Below are positions 1 through 9,262 of a DNA stretch of 34,108 nt, piece after piece. Source of the DNA: Planctomycetota bacterium (lineage in GTDB: Bacteria; Planctomycetota; SZUA-567); contig JAISXA010000230.1 of assembly GCA_031270685.1 (NCBI GenBank), positions 1-34,108 of the forward strand. Reading direction: 5' to 3'. Under the pieces are notes generated by a model. That model saw nothing but the letters and a program-made list of their open reading frames with translations, did no database searches and was not told the origin of the DNA. Both the position numbers and the translations under genes were made by a program. The first letter of the stretch is position 1, and every line of letters begins with the position of its first letter.

Positions 1-36
1 CGGGAATTATTGCCAGGTCGGCGCTATCGCCCGACC

Positions 37-125
37 TGACGAAAAATCAACCCATTGGTCCGTAAGCGGTAACATCTTTGGAGGAAATCGGGCGGTGGTT
101 GGCCCGATTTTCTCCAAAAGTCCAC
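37..125. repeat. A-family repeat, divergent copy A5 (left part degenerate or outside window)
   Basis: GACGAAAAATCAACCCATTGG...TCTTTGGAGGAAATCGGGCGGTGGTTGGCCCGATTTTCTCCAAAAGTCCAC matches the right part of A2. Confidence 0.75.
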
Positions 126-587
126 TTATTGACAACCCCCCGTTTTTCCGGATGCGACGATCCGGGCCCGCGAACCGATGCTTTTCTCGAGCAACCTGAT
201 CAACCCGGCCGCGACGGCGAATCCCGCCGCCGTCCCGGCGAGCGCGAAAAAGACAAGCGCGATTTCGCCGAAACCGGAGCCGGCGAGGATTCCGCCCAGC
301 AATCCGACAAGTGCGGGAACGAAGAACAGGGCGGCCATGGCCGCGCGTTTCGGCGGCCGATAAGACAACGACACCCGATCCCCCGGAAGCGGGGGAGCAA
401 CGGCGGCATCCGCCTCCGCCTCCAGGTCGAGGGGCGGAGCGGAGGCGCAGAGGCCGCACTCGGGACAACTCCCGCCGCAGTCCTCCCCGTCCGAGAGGAG
501 GGGCACCCGCACCACGACCCCGGATTTCTTCGTTTCCAGCACGATGCCGTGGAGAACTTTGGTTTCGGACATGTCGATCCTCGTCAT
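126..587 (-). CDS. rseC: RseC/MucC-family (SoxR-reducing system) membrane protein
   Basis: 153 aa ORF with an N-terminal Cys-rich motif (CGGSCPECGLC), then two hydrophobic helices (AAMAALFFVPALVGLLGGILAG / IALVFFALAGTAAGFAVAAG), the RseC layout. Alternative start at 572 (MSETK). Confidence 0.7.
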   Translation of the reverse strand: MTRIDMSETKVLHGIVLETKKSGVVVRVPLLSDGEDCGGSCPECGLCASAPPLDLEAEADAAVAPPLPGDRVSLSYRPPKRAAMAALFFVPALVGLLGGILAGSGFGEIALVFFALAGTAAGFAVAAGLIRLLEKSIGSRARIVASGKTGGCQ

Positions 588-822
588 CCGGCTCTCTCAA
601 ACCGGAACCATATTACTCCATGCGTCGCGGCATGGCAATCAAACACCGCCGATGCGATAATGAATGGTCTCCGTTTACGGAAAGCGGGATTCGGCCAGGA
701 TCGCAACGCCGGCGGAACGACTCATTCTCCCGAGGAAAGGGCGGGAGTTCGCGGACAGGAAAAGAGAGGCGAACGGGGCGGTTTGCGCGCGCTCGAAAAA
801 GCGCGAGGAGCGATTTTATTTT

Positions 823-833
823 CATAAATTATG
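823..833. promoter_or_regulatory. AT-rich dyad CATAAATTATG, candidate operator
   Basis: Near-perfect palindrome (10/11) about 20 bp upstream of a sigma70-like -35 box; operon encodes an RpiR regulator. Confidence 0.3.
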
Positions 834-853
834 ATAAAAAAATGAAAAAAATA

Positions 854-881
854 TTGCAAATTGAATAATCGCGGTTATAAT
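854..881 (+). promoter_or_regulatory. sigma70-like promoter (TTGCAA-16-TATAAT)
   Basis: TTGCAA at 854-859, 16-bp spacer, perfect TATAAT at 876-881, within an AT-rich island upstream of the plus-strand operon. Confidence 0.5.
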
Positions 882-1209
882 TCCCGCTTGTCATGGCGCA
901 TTCTTTTCCGTTTGCCTTTTCTGTATCCTGCTTTTCGCCGCGCCATCCCCTGTTTTTGTCAAGCGCTCTCACAATACGGTGATTCACAGCGCAAGCCGCG
1001 CCGAGCCGTGGTATGGGGCGTCAAGCCGGGCCAGGATCGCCCCGGGATCCCCGCTCCGGCGGCGACGCCGTGCTGCGCCAATAATCTTTAGTTTGCGAAA
1101 GCTATTGTGAAAAAAATGCCTTTCCTCGATAGGGATTTCCTCCTTGATCGATGAGATGCGTATTGTCTTCGTGGCGGCACGGCCACTCACCGGATAAGAG
1201 GAGAATGCG

Positions 1210-2643
1210 ATGCTCGACGGGAAAATCACCTTTGGCCTGATCGTAAGCACCCGGGGATGCTTCAACTTTGAAATGGCGGTCGAGGGAAAGAGGCAGCTTG
1301 TCTCCCGTCTCGCCACGCTGGGGCACGGCCACATCGTGCTCGCCGACGACGCCACGCCCACCGGATGCGTCGAGGGCAGGCCGGACGGGGTGAAATGCGC
1401 CGAGCTGTTCGGGAAAAACCGGGACAAGATAGACGGCGTCATCATCGTCCTGCCCAATTTCGGGGACGAGATGGGCGTTATGGCCGCTCTCGACGGTGCG
1501 CGTCTGGATGTCCCCATACTGCTTCAGGCGTCCGACGACCGCCTCGACAGGCTTGGCACCCGCGAACGCCGGGACTCCTTCTGCGGCAAGCTCTCCATCG
1601 CGAACAACCTCTGGCAGTACGGATACGCCTTCACCGACACCGCCAGCCATACCGTGGACATCGATTCGGACGCCTTCGCCGCCGATATCGGGCGCTTCGC
1701 CGCCATATGCCGCACCTATCGCGGCCTGCGTCGCGCGAGGATCGGCCAGATCGGCGTCCGCCCAGGCTGTTTTCAGACGGTGCGCATCAGCGAAAAGCTG
1801 CTTCAAGCCTCGGGTCTGACGGTCGTCCCGGCGGACCTGTCCGAGATCCTCGGAACCGTCTCCCGTCTCGACGACGGCGCGGCGGAGGTGAAGAACGCGC
1901 GGGAACGCCTCGCGGAATACGGCAATGTCTGTCCGGAAGCGTCCGGGGCGCAACTGCTGCGCCAGGCCAAGCTGACGGCCGCCATCGAAAAATGGATCGC
2001 CGAAAACGAGGTCGATGCGGTGGCGATGCAGTGCTGGGATTCGATCGAACAGAATTACGGCTGCGCCGCCTGCGCTACCATGAGCATGCTTTCGGACCGG
2101 CTGATCCCCGCCGCCTGCGAGGCGGATGTCGGCGGCGCGGTCGCGATGTACGCGCTTTCCCTCGCCGCGGGGAACGCCAGCGCGCTCCTGGATTGGAACA
2201 ACAATTACGGCGACGCGGCGGACAAGTGCGTGTGCACCCACTGCGGCAACAACGCCAGGAGTTTCATCTACGGCGCGAACCCGGCCGGCAAGCCGGAGAT
2301 ATCCTATCTCGACGTGCTGTCAACCACGCTGGGCAAGGACAATTGTTTCGGGGCGGTGAAGGGCAAGGTCAAGGCCGGCGACATGACTTTTTTCCGCGTC
2401 TCCTCCGACGACCGAAGCGGCTGTATGCGCGCCTACCTCGGACAGGGCGCATTCACCGACGATCCCTTCGCCATGTCCGGCTGCATCGCGGTGTGCGAAG
2501 TGCCGGAGTTGCGCAAGTTCATGGGCCACATCGTCAAGAACGGCTTCGAGCACCACGTGGCGATGGTCAGGGGCCACATTGCGGACATCGTGGAGGAAGC
2601 GGCCGGGAACTACCTGGGTTGGGATTTGTATCGGCATTCGTAG
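1210..2643 (+). CDS. L-fucose/L-arabinose isomerase-family sugar isomerase
   Basis: 477 aa; overall architecture and conserved C-terminal region (DKCVCTHCGNNARSF...GKDNCFGAVKGKVKAGDMTFFRVSSDD) typical of FucI-like proteins in sugar operons. Confidence 0.75.
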   Translation: MLDGKITFGLIVSTRGCFNFEMAVEGKRQLVSRLATLGHGHIVLADDATPTGCVEGRPDGVKCAELFGKNRDKIDGVIIVLPNFGDEMGVMAALDGARLDVPILLQASDDRLDRLGTRERRDSFCGKLSIANNLWQYGYAFTDTASHTVDIDSDAFAADIGRFAAICRTYRGLRRARIGQIGVRPGCFQTVRISEKLLQASGLTVVPADLSEILGTVSRLDDGAAEVKNARERLAEYGNVCPEASGAQLLRQAKLTAAIEKWIAENEVDAVAMQCWDSIEQNYGCAACATMSMLSDRLIPAACEADVGGAVAMYALSLAAGNASALLDWNNNYGDAADKCVCTHCGNNARSFIYGANPAGKPEISYLDVLSTTLGKDNCFGAVKGKVKAGDMTFFRVSSDDRSGCMRAYLGQGAFTDDPFAMSGCIAVCEVPELRKFMGHIVKNGFEHHVAMVRGHIADIVEEAAGNYLGWDLYRHS

Positions 2644-2697
2644 AGGCGATTGCCGAATGACCTACGGTTCATCGTGCGTATTTAAAAAGGAGATGGT

Positions 2698-3705
2698 ATG
2701 AAATGTTTGGCAAAAACAGTATTGGCGGCGCTGTTCGTATGCTGCCTGGCGGCGGGAGCCTCCGCCGGCGAGAAACTCCGGATCGCTTTCCTCTTTCAGG
2801 ACCTGGAGACCGAGTTCTGGGTCGCCGGCCACCAGGCCATCACGGAAACCTTGCGCGGACAGGGCATCGAGGTCATCGAGTTCAACTCCAATCAGGACGC
2901 CAACCGCCAGCTTGAACAGCTGCGCTCCGCGATCAATCAGCGCGTCGACGGCATCATGGTCATTCCCCACGACGGCAACGTCGCCGTGACCATGGGCAAG
3001 CTCGCCAACCGCGCCAACATCCCTTACGGCGTCTTCAACCGCCCCCCGTCCAGCAAGGACATCCAAGCGGTCGTGGTCGTCGCCGACAACCGCACCATCG
3101 CGGCGGCGGCAGTCGAGTACATGTGCGAAGAGGCCTTGAAGCTCGGACGCAAGTTCACTCCCGCCATCGTCGTCGGCGATCTCGCCGATCCCAACGCCGT
3201 TGAACGGCGCAACGGTTTTTACGATGCCGTGAACAATCCGAAGTACAAGGATCTCTGGATCGACAAGCCGATCGAGATCATGTCCAAGTGGGACGCCAAC
3301 GTCCTTACCCAGAACTTCCAATCCGCCATGCAGGCGAATCCGGATATCGACTTCCTCTTCACCTCGTCCGACTTCCTGATTCCAAACATCAAGGCCGTCC
3401 TCGCGCCCCTCGGCAAATGGGAGAAGGTCGGTCATCCCAAGCACGTCATCTTCGGCGGCCTGGACGGCGACAAGACCGCCTGCGGCCAGATCGAGGAAGG
3501 CTATCTCGACTCCACCGGCGTCCAGGACGTCTTCGCGGAGGCCGAGATGCTTATGAACGCGCTGGTCGCCGCCATCCAGAAGGGCGACACCAAGCCCAAC
3601 GAATGGCTCTACGACCCCGGATTTGCCCTCACCCACGGCAATTTCGGGGACCGTTGCCAGGATATGTGGGGCTGTAAGCTCATGTTCGAGGAACGCGGCA
3701 AATAA
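2698..3705 (+). CDS. sugar ABC transporter periplasmic substrate-binding protein (RbsB/XylF-like)
   Basis: Signal peptide MKCLAKTVLAALFVCCLAAGASAG, then a periplasmic-binding fold (VDGIMVIPHDG, IFGGLDGDKTACGQIEEGYLDSTG). Confidence 0.9.
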   Translation: MKCLAKTVLAALFVCCLAAGASAGEKLRIAFLFQDLETEFWVAGHQAITETLRGQGIEVIEFNSNQDANRQLEQLRSAINQRVDGIMVIPHDGNVAVTMGKLANRANIPYGVFNRPPSSKDIQAVVVVADNRTIAAAAVEYMCEEALKLGRKFTPAIVVGDLADPNAVERRNGFYDAVNNPKYKDLWIDKPIEIMSKWDANVLTQNFQSAMQANPDIDFLFTSSDFLIPNIKAVLAPLGKWEKVGHPKHVIFGGLDGDKTACGQIEEGYLDSTGVQDVFAEAEMLMNALVAAIQKGDTKPNEWLYDPGFALTHGNFGDRCQDMWGCKLMFEERGK

Positions 3706-3718
3706 TCCAATTTCACGG

Positions 3719-3759
3719 CGCGCCGTCCCTCCCCGCGCGGGACGGGGAGGGACGGCGCG
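3719..3759 (+). terminator. 17-bp perfect GC stem-loop between binding-protein gene and permease
   Basis: CGCGCCGTCCCTCCCCG / CGGGGAGGGACGGCGCG with 7-nt loop CGCGGGA; no U-run follows, so attenuator/mRNA-stabiliser rather than classical terminator. Confidence 0.7.
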
Positions 3760-3866
3760 GCAGGATCTTTCGCGCATTCGGTGACCGGCTTCACCGGGCT
3801 GCCGTTCCGGCGGCGCCGGCGGAGAAAATCGGTCAGCCGAATGCCAAACCCAGCGGGGATGCGACC

Positions 3867-4931
3867 GTGTCGGCTCAAATTGAATACAAGACTGAAGCGG
3901 GTTGGCGCAGGTGGTTGCGCCGGATTCTCGCCTCCGAGTTTTTCGTCCTCTACCTGACGATCGCGTACGTGCTGTGCCTGTCGCCATGGATTCCCTACTT
4001 CTGGAGCATGGGCAACCTCACCGACATATTGTCGAACACCTGGCCGCTCCTGGTCATCGCCGTCGGGCAGACCTTCGTACTCATCATCGGTGGAATCGAT
4101 TTATCCCAGACCTCGGTGTTGGCGTTCGCGAGCATCGTCGGCGCGGCGCTCATCTGCACCTCTCTTGAACCGTACATCTTCTCGAAATGCGTGATGTGGG
4201 GCTGGATTGTCGCCGAGGACGGCGGAATTCTCGCGCACAGCACGGCCGGATTCGTCCTCGCCATCGCGATCATGCTGGGGTGCGGCATGTTTGTCGGCCT
4301 GCTGAACGGCATCAGCGTCGCGGCGTTCAGGATGCCCGCCTTCATGGTCACGCTGGTTACCATGATGATGTTCAGCGCCGTCGCCCTCTACCTTGCCGGC
4401 TCGGAAAACATCATGCACCTGCCGGACGAATTCGTCCTGCTCGGCGACTCCTACGACCTGGTGTCCGTGCCCATGTTCATCGCCATCGGCGTCACCATTC
4501 TCGCCCACATCCTGCTGCGCCGGTCGCTTTTCGGGATGCAGGTCTATGCGGTCGGCGTCAATCCCATGGCCTCGCGCATTTCCGGGGTGCCGGTCCGCCG
4601 CGTCATCATCCTCGCCTTCGTCATCTCCGGCCTTTGCGCCGCGATCGGTTCGATCCTCTACACCGCGCGCTTCGAGATGGGCCGCCCCACCCTCGGCGCG
4701 ACCATGCTCATGGATGTCGTCGGCGCCAACGTCATCGGCGGCGTCAGCCTATCCGGAGGCAAGGGCAAGATCCTGTGGGCGGTGTTCGGAGTGCTGTTTT
4801 TCGTTATTTTGGCCAATACGCTCAATTTCCTCAATTTGAGCTTTTACACCATAGACCTGGTCAAGGGAGTGGTGATTTTCGGCGCCGCGACGCTCGACGT
4901 GGTTCGCGGCAGAATCGCCCAGGCGTCCTGA
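3867..4931 (+). CDS. ribose-type ABC transporter permease
   Basis: RbsC-like multi-helix protein with GQTFVLIIGGIDLSQTSVLAFASIVGA and MDVVGANVIGGVSLSGGKG motifs; GTG start. Confidence 0.9.
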   Translation: MSAQIEYKTEAGWRRWLRRILASEFFVLYLTIAYVLCLSPWIPYFWSMGNLTDILSNTWPLLVIAVGQTFVLIIGGIDLSQTSVLAFASIVGAALICTSLEPYIFSKCVMWGWIVAEDGGILAHSTAGFVLAIAIMLGCGMFVGLLNGISVAAFRMPAFMVTLVTMMMFSAVALYLAGSENIMHLPDEFVLLGDSYDLVSVPMFIAIGVTILAHILLRRSLFGMQVYAVGVNPMASRISGVPVRRVIILAFVISGLCAAIGSILYTARFEMGRPTLGATMLMDVVGANVIGGVSLSGGKGKILWAVFGVLFFVILANTLNFLNLSFYTIDLVKGVVIFGAATLDVVRGRIAQAS

Positions 4932-4992
4932 AGGCGGGAGAGGCGACGGAGGCCGGTTCCGGGCGCGTCCCGACGGAGTAAGGCGGACAAAC

Positions 4993-6525
4993 ATGGACGA
5001 CACACCCATCTTCCAATGCAACGGCGTCGGCAAGGCGTTTTTCGGCGTCAAAGCCCTGGACAACGTCGATATCGAGTTGCGGCGCGGCCGCGTTCTCGGC
5101 CTGATCGGCGAGAACGGAGCCGGCAAGTCGACGTTGATGAACGTGATCGGCGGCTTTTTCCCCCAGGATTCGGGGGAAATGTTCCTGGACGGCAAACCCT
5201 ACCGCCCGGAAGGGACGCTCGCGGCCACGAAAGCCGGCATCGGCTTCATTCATCAGGAATTGAATCTGTTCCCCAACCTTGCAATCGCCGAGAACATGTT
5301 CATCGACGACTTTCCCAAGCGCGGCCCCCTGATCGACCGCCGGGAAATGGCCAGGCGAACCACCGGGGTCCTCAAGGCGTTGGGAATGGATTTCCCGCCC
5401 TGGCTCAAGGTTGAGCGCCTTATGCCGGGCGAACGGCAGATGGTGGAGATCGCCAGGGTCCTCGCCTCCGACGCGCGCATCATCATTTTCGACGAACCCA
5501 CCACGTCGCTCACCGCCAAGGAAACGGAAAAACTGTTCGTTCTCATCGGACAATTGAAGGAGGAGGGTCGCGCCATCGTCTACATCTCCCACATTCTCGG
5601 CGACGTGGAGAAGTTGTGCGACGACCTGGTGATCCTCCGGGACGGCGGGATCACCGCCGCCGGGCGCTGCGGGGAATTCTGCGTCGAGCGCATGGTCGCC
5701 AGTATGATCGGCCGCGACATCGGCAGCATCTATCCGCCGAAAACGAACAAACCCGGCGGCGAGGTCGCCCTTTCGGTGAAAAACCTCAGCCAGTCCGGAA
5801 TCGTCAGCAATATTTCACTGGATCTCAAAAAAGGCGAGATTCTGGGGATTTTCGGGCTCATGGGCTCCGGGCGCACCGAACTGATGCGGATGATTTTCGG
5901 GGTGGACGACTACGAGTCCGGCGCGGTGACGGTGGACCGCGTCCCGATACGCAGGTCGAATCCGCGCGACGCCATCGACAAGGGGATGGCGTTCGTCACC
6001 GAAAACCGCCGCGACGAGGGGTTTCTGCAGAGCTACCCCATCGTCGACAACATCGGCCTGGTCTATATGCGCGACTTCATCCATCCGCTGACGCGCCTGG
6101 TGGACCGCAAGCGCGTCGCCGGCGAAAGCGTGCGCATCGCCGGGGAACTGAAGATAAAGTACGCCTCGGTGGACAGGCAGGCGGTGAAAAGCCTTTCCGG
6201 CGGAAACCAGCAGAAGGTGGCGCTCGGCAAGTGGCTGGTCAAGCGGCCGAAAGCGCTGATCCTGGACGAGCCGACGCGCGGCATCGATGTGGGCGCGAAA
6301 TACGAGGTTTACAACATCATCAACGATCTCGCCGCCGGCGGATCGGGCGTCATGGTGGTGTCCTCCGAATTGGGCGAACTCATGGGCATAGCCGACCGCA
6401 TCGTCGCCATGAACCGCGGGGAGATCATACAGGTGTTCGCGCGCGGGGAATTCGACGAAGAGGCGATAATGCGCGCCGCCTTCCGGATTCATGAGGACGG
6501 CATGCGCATCGGGAGCGCTTCATGA
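4993..6525 (+). CDS. sugar ABC transporter ATP-binding protein, two ABC domains (RbsA-like)
   Basis: Walker A GENGAGKST, Q-loop, Walker B FDEPTTSLT; second domain GLMGSGRTEL, LSGGNQQKV, LDEPTRGIDVGAK. Confidence 0.95.
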   Translation: MDDTPIFQCNGVGKAFFGVKALDNVDIELRRGRVLGLIGENGAGKSTLMNVIGGFFPQDSGEMFLDGKPYRPEGTLAATKAGIGFIHQELNLFPNLAIAENMFIDDFPKRGPLIDRREMARRTTGVLKALGMDFPPWLKVERLMPGERQMVEIARVLASDARIIIFDEPTTSLTAKETEKLFVLIGQLKEEGRAIVYISHILGDVEKLCDDLVILRDGGITAAGRCGEFCVERMVASMIGRDIGSIYPPKTNKPGGEVALSVKNLSQSGIVSNISLDLKKGEILGIFGLMGSGRTELMRMIFGVDDYESGAVTVDRVPIRRSNPRDAIDKGMAFVTENRRDEGFLQSYPIVDNIGLVYMRDFIHPLTRLVDRKRVAGESVRIAGELKIKYASVDRQAVKSLSGGNQQKVALGKWLVKRPKALILDEPTRGIDVGAKYEVYNIINDLAAGGSGVMVVSSELGELMGIADRIVAMNRGEIIQVFARGEFDEEAIMRAAFRIHEDGMRIGSAS

Positions 6526-7532
6526 ACAAGCTGAAACTGTTTCTCCTGAATAACGCCGCGTTCATCATCTTCATTGTCATCTTCGTGATCTTCGGGCTGT
6601 TGTCGCCGCGCTTCCTGGCCTACAAGAGCCTCGAAATCATCATCGTCAACGCCACCTTCATCGGCGTCATCGCGGTGGGCATGACCTTCGTGCTGCTCAC
6701 CGGCGGCATCGACCTGTCCGTGGGTTCGACCATGTATTTCTCGGCGGCGGTCCTGGGATACCTGGTGAACGATCTCGGAATTTCCATCTGGCTCGGGATG
6801 CTCGTCTGCCTGCTGGTGGGCCTCCTGATCGGCGCGCTCAACGCGCTCATGATCACCCGCATCGGCATGGTGCCGTTCATCGCCACCCTGATCTCCATGA
6901 TCCTGGCGCGCGGCGCCGGCATGTTCATCACCCGCTCGGTGCCGATGGACTACCCCGAATCCCTCACCACCCTCGACGCCATCAACGTCTTCGGCGTCAT
7001 CCCCATGCCCATCCTGCTCTTCGCGCTTGTCGTGCTGGCCGCTTCGGTGTTTCTCCGCGACACCCAGACCGGCCGTCAGCTCTACGCCATCGGCAACGAT
7101 CCGGAAGGCGGCCGTCGCGCCGGCCTCGACACCCGCCGACTCACCGCCATGACCTATATGATCTGCGGCACCTGTTCCGCGCTGGGCGGCATCGTTTCCA
7201 TCGCGCAACTCGGCAGGGTCAACGCCAGTTTCGGCGTCGGCAACGAATTCGACGCCATAGCGGCGGCGGTGCTCGGCGGCGCCAGCCTTTTCGGCGGCAT
7301 CGGCACCGTTTTTCCCGGAACCCTTCTCGGCGCGGTGATGATCCAGATGATCCAGTCCGGTTTGGTGTTCACCCGCATCGACCTTTATCTCCAGCCGATC
7401 ATCATGGCCGCGATCATCTTTCTCGCCGTACTGGTGGACAGCATCCGCAGTTCCTTCATCAAGAAGCTGCAGCGCCGCAACATCACCAGACAGGGCGACG
7501 CCGCGGCCGGAGACGAAAACGCCGACGGCTGA
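6522..7532 (+). CDS. second ribose-type ABC transporter permease
   Basis: RbsC-like (GMTFVLLTGGIDLSVGSTMYFSA; AAAVLGGASLFGGIGTVFPGTLLGA); 4-bp ATGA overlap with the ATPase gene. Confidence 0.92.
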   Translation: MNKLKLFLLNNAAFIIFIVIFVIFGLLSPRFLAYKSLEIIIVNATFIGVIAVGMTFVLLTGGIDLSVGSTMYFSAAVLGYLVNDLGISIWLGMLVCLLVGLLIGALNALMITRIGMVPFIATLISMILARGAGMFITRSVPMDYPESLTTLDAINVFGVIPMPILLFALVVLAASVFLRDTQTGRQLYAIGNDPEGGRRAGLDTRRLTAMTYMICGTCSALGGIVSIAQLGRVNASFGVGNEFDAIAAAVLGGASLFGGIGTVFPGTLLGAVMIQMIQSGLVFTRIDLYLQPIIMAAIIFLAVLVDSIRSSFIKKLQRRNITRQGDAAAGDENADG

Positions 7533-7597
7533 CGATCTCCGCCGGGTTTCAGGTCGGCTTTGCGGAAAGCGGGAACGATAACGACGGAGCCGGAAAA

Positions 7598-8206
7598 ATG
7601 GACCGGAACGAAATGTGGGACAAGGCGCTGCAGGTCTGGAAGACCGGCGCCCGCGAGTTGGAACGGCTTGGAACTTACATCGACCAGGACGTTTTCGCGA
7701 AGGTCGTCGAGGCCGTCGCGGGATGCGCAGGCAGGGTGGCCACGGCCGGCGTGGGCACCTCCGCCGCGGCGGCGAGGAAGATCGCGCATTCGCTGTGTTG
7801 CGTGGAGCGCCCCGCGTTCTTTCTTTCGCCGGGCGACGCGGTTCACGGCGGCCTCGGGGCGGTCCAGCCCGGAGATGTGGCCATACTCGTTTCAAAAGGG
7901 GGCGGCACGAGGGAAATCACCGATATGCTTCCCGCGCTGCGGACGAAAAAAGCGTTCGTCGTCGGCGTGACCGAGAATCCGGAATCGCAATTGGCGCGAA
8001 ACTCCGACCTGGTCGTCGGGATCAAGGTCGAAAAAGAGGCCGACGAGTTCAACCTGCTCGCCACCACCAGCACCACGGCGGTGATAGCTTTTTTCGACGC
8101 GGTGGCGATCGCGCTTATGACGCACACCGGATATACGCGCGAACGGTTCGCGGTCATTCACCCGGGGGGCGCGGTCGGCGACCGCCTTCTCGGAAAGGAA
8201 GGTTGA
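7598..8206 (+). CDS. SIS-domain sugar-phosphate isomerase (KdsD/GutQ-like)
   Basis: VATAGVGTSAAAARKIAHSL, VSKGGGTREI and HPGGAVGDRLL motifs. Confidence 0.82.
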   Translation: MDRNEMWDKALQVWKTGARELERLGTYIDQDVFAKVVEAVAGCAGRVATAGVGTSAAAARKIAHSLCCVERPAFFLSPGDAVHGGLGAVQPGDVAILVSKGGGTREITDMLPALRTKKAFVVGVTENPESQLARNSDLVVGIKVEKEADEFNLLATTSTTAVIAFFDAVAIALMTHTGYTRERFAVIHPGGAVGDRLLGKEG

Positions 8207-8211
8207 AGTCA

Positions 8212-9252
8212 ATGAAAGCGGCGGTATTCATCGAACCCGGACGCATCGAAGTGAGGGACGTCCCCCTCGCGCCGTGCGGTCCCGACGACATCATCGTCAA
8301 GATTCACGCCTGCGGCATCTGCGGTTCCGACGTGCGCAACTTCCGCGCCGGACTGCGCCGGAACGCGCAAGGCATCACCAGCCAGATCATGGGCCACGAG
8401 TTCACCGGTGTCGTTTCCGAGACGGGAGCGAACGTGACCCGCTACCGGATCGGCGATCCCGTCGCCGCCGCCCCCGACGTCAGTTGCGGCCGCTGCTGGT
8501 ATTGCCGGCGCGGCCTGGCCAACCTTTGCGACTACCACCGCATGCTCGGCGTCGATTGGCCGGGCGGGTTCGCCGAATACGCGCAGCTCCCCGCCGAGGT
8601 GCTGGAACGCGGCATGATCCATCATGTTCCCGACGGGCTGTCGCTCGACGACGCGGCCATGTCGGAGCCGGCGGCGTCGGTGATCGCCGCCCAGGAAAAC
8701 GCCGGAGTGGGTCTCGGCGACACGATTCTGATTCTCGGCGACGGCCCGATAGGGTGTCTGCATTTGGAGGTCGCGCGGGCCAGGGGGGCCTCGCGGGTGT
8801 TTATGTCCGGCGCGCTGCGGCTCAGGGCGGCGGAGGCGTTCGGGCCGGACCTGCTTATGGACGGCAGGCGCGAGGACGTGGTCCGAAAAGTTCGCGAAGC
8901 CACCGGCGGTCTTGGCGTCGATTTCGCCGTGTGCGCCAATCCGGTCGCCGCCACCCAGGAGCAGGGCGTGCAAGCGGTGCGCAAGCGCGGGACCGTAATC
9001 CTGTTCGGCGGACTGCCGAAGGACAAGCCGCGGACGACGCTCGATTCGAACCGGATACATTACGGCGAGATACGGGTGGTGGGGGCGTTTTCCTATCCGG
9101 CCCCCATCCACCTGAAAGCGCTCGCCGCCATACGCGATGGGGTCATTACTCCGAGCAAGTACATAACCCTGATCCTGCCCCTCGATGAAACGGTTCGCGG
9201 CTTCGCGGCCGCCGTAGCCGGCGAGGCGCTCAAAGTTTTGATCAAACCCTAG
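8212..9252 (+). CDS. zinc-dependent medium-chain alcohol/polyol dehydrogenase
   Basis: MKAAVFIEPGRIEVRDV...HACGICGSDVRNF, GHEFTGVV, structural-Zn cysteines CGRCWYCRRGLANLC. Supplied ORF (from 7615) is extended upstream; native ATG at 8212. Confidence 0.9.
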   Translation: MKAAVFIEPGRIEVRDVPLAPCGPDDIIVKIHACGICGSDVRNFRAGLRRNAQGITSQIMGHEFTGVVSETGANVTRYRIGDPVAAAPDVSCGRCWYCRRGLANLCDYHRMLGVDWPGGFAEYAQLPAEVLERGMIHHVPDGLSLDDAAMSEPAASVIAAQENAGVGLGDTILILGDGPIGCLHLEVARARGASRVFMSGALRLRAAEAFGPDLLMDGRREDVVRKVREATGGLGVDFAVCANPVAATQEQGVQAVRKRGTVILFGGLPKDKPRTTLDSNRIHYGEIRVVGAFSYPAPIHLKALAAIRDGVITPSKYITLILPLDETVRGFAAAVAGEALKVLIKP

Positions 9253-9262
9253 GAGATGCGCC

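Noticed and set aside
1102-3987. Long minus-strand ORFs (379 aa at 1102-2241; 441 aa at 2662-3987)
   Set aside because: Antisense to well-supported plus-strand genes; low-complexity R/G/A/H-rich composition typical of GC-rich mirror-frame ORFs.
7615-8211. N-terminal extension of the alcohol dehydrogenase ORF suggesting a fusion
   Set aside because: The extension overlaps the SIS gene in another frame and has low-complexity Arg-rich sequence; MKAAVFIEPG at 8212 is the typical start.
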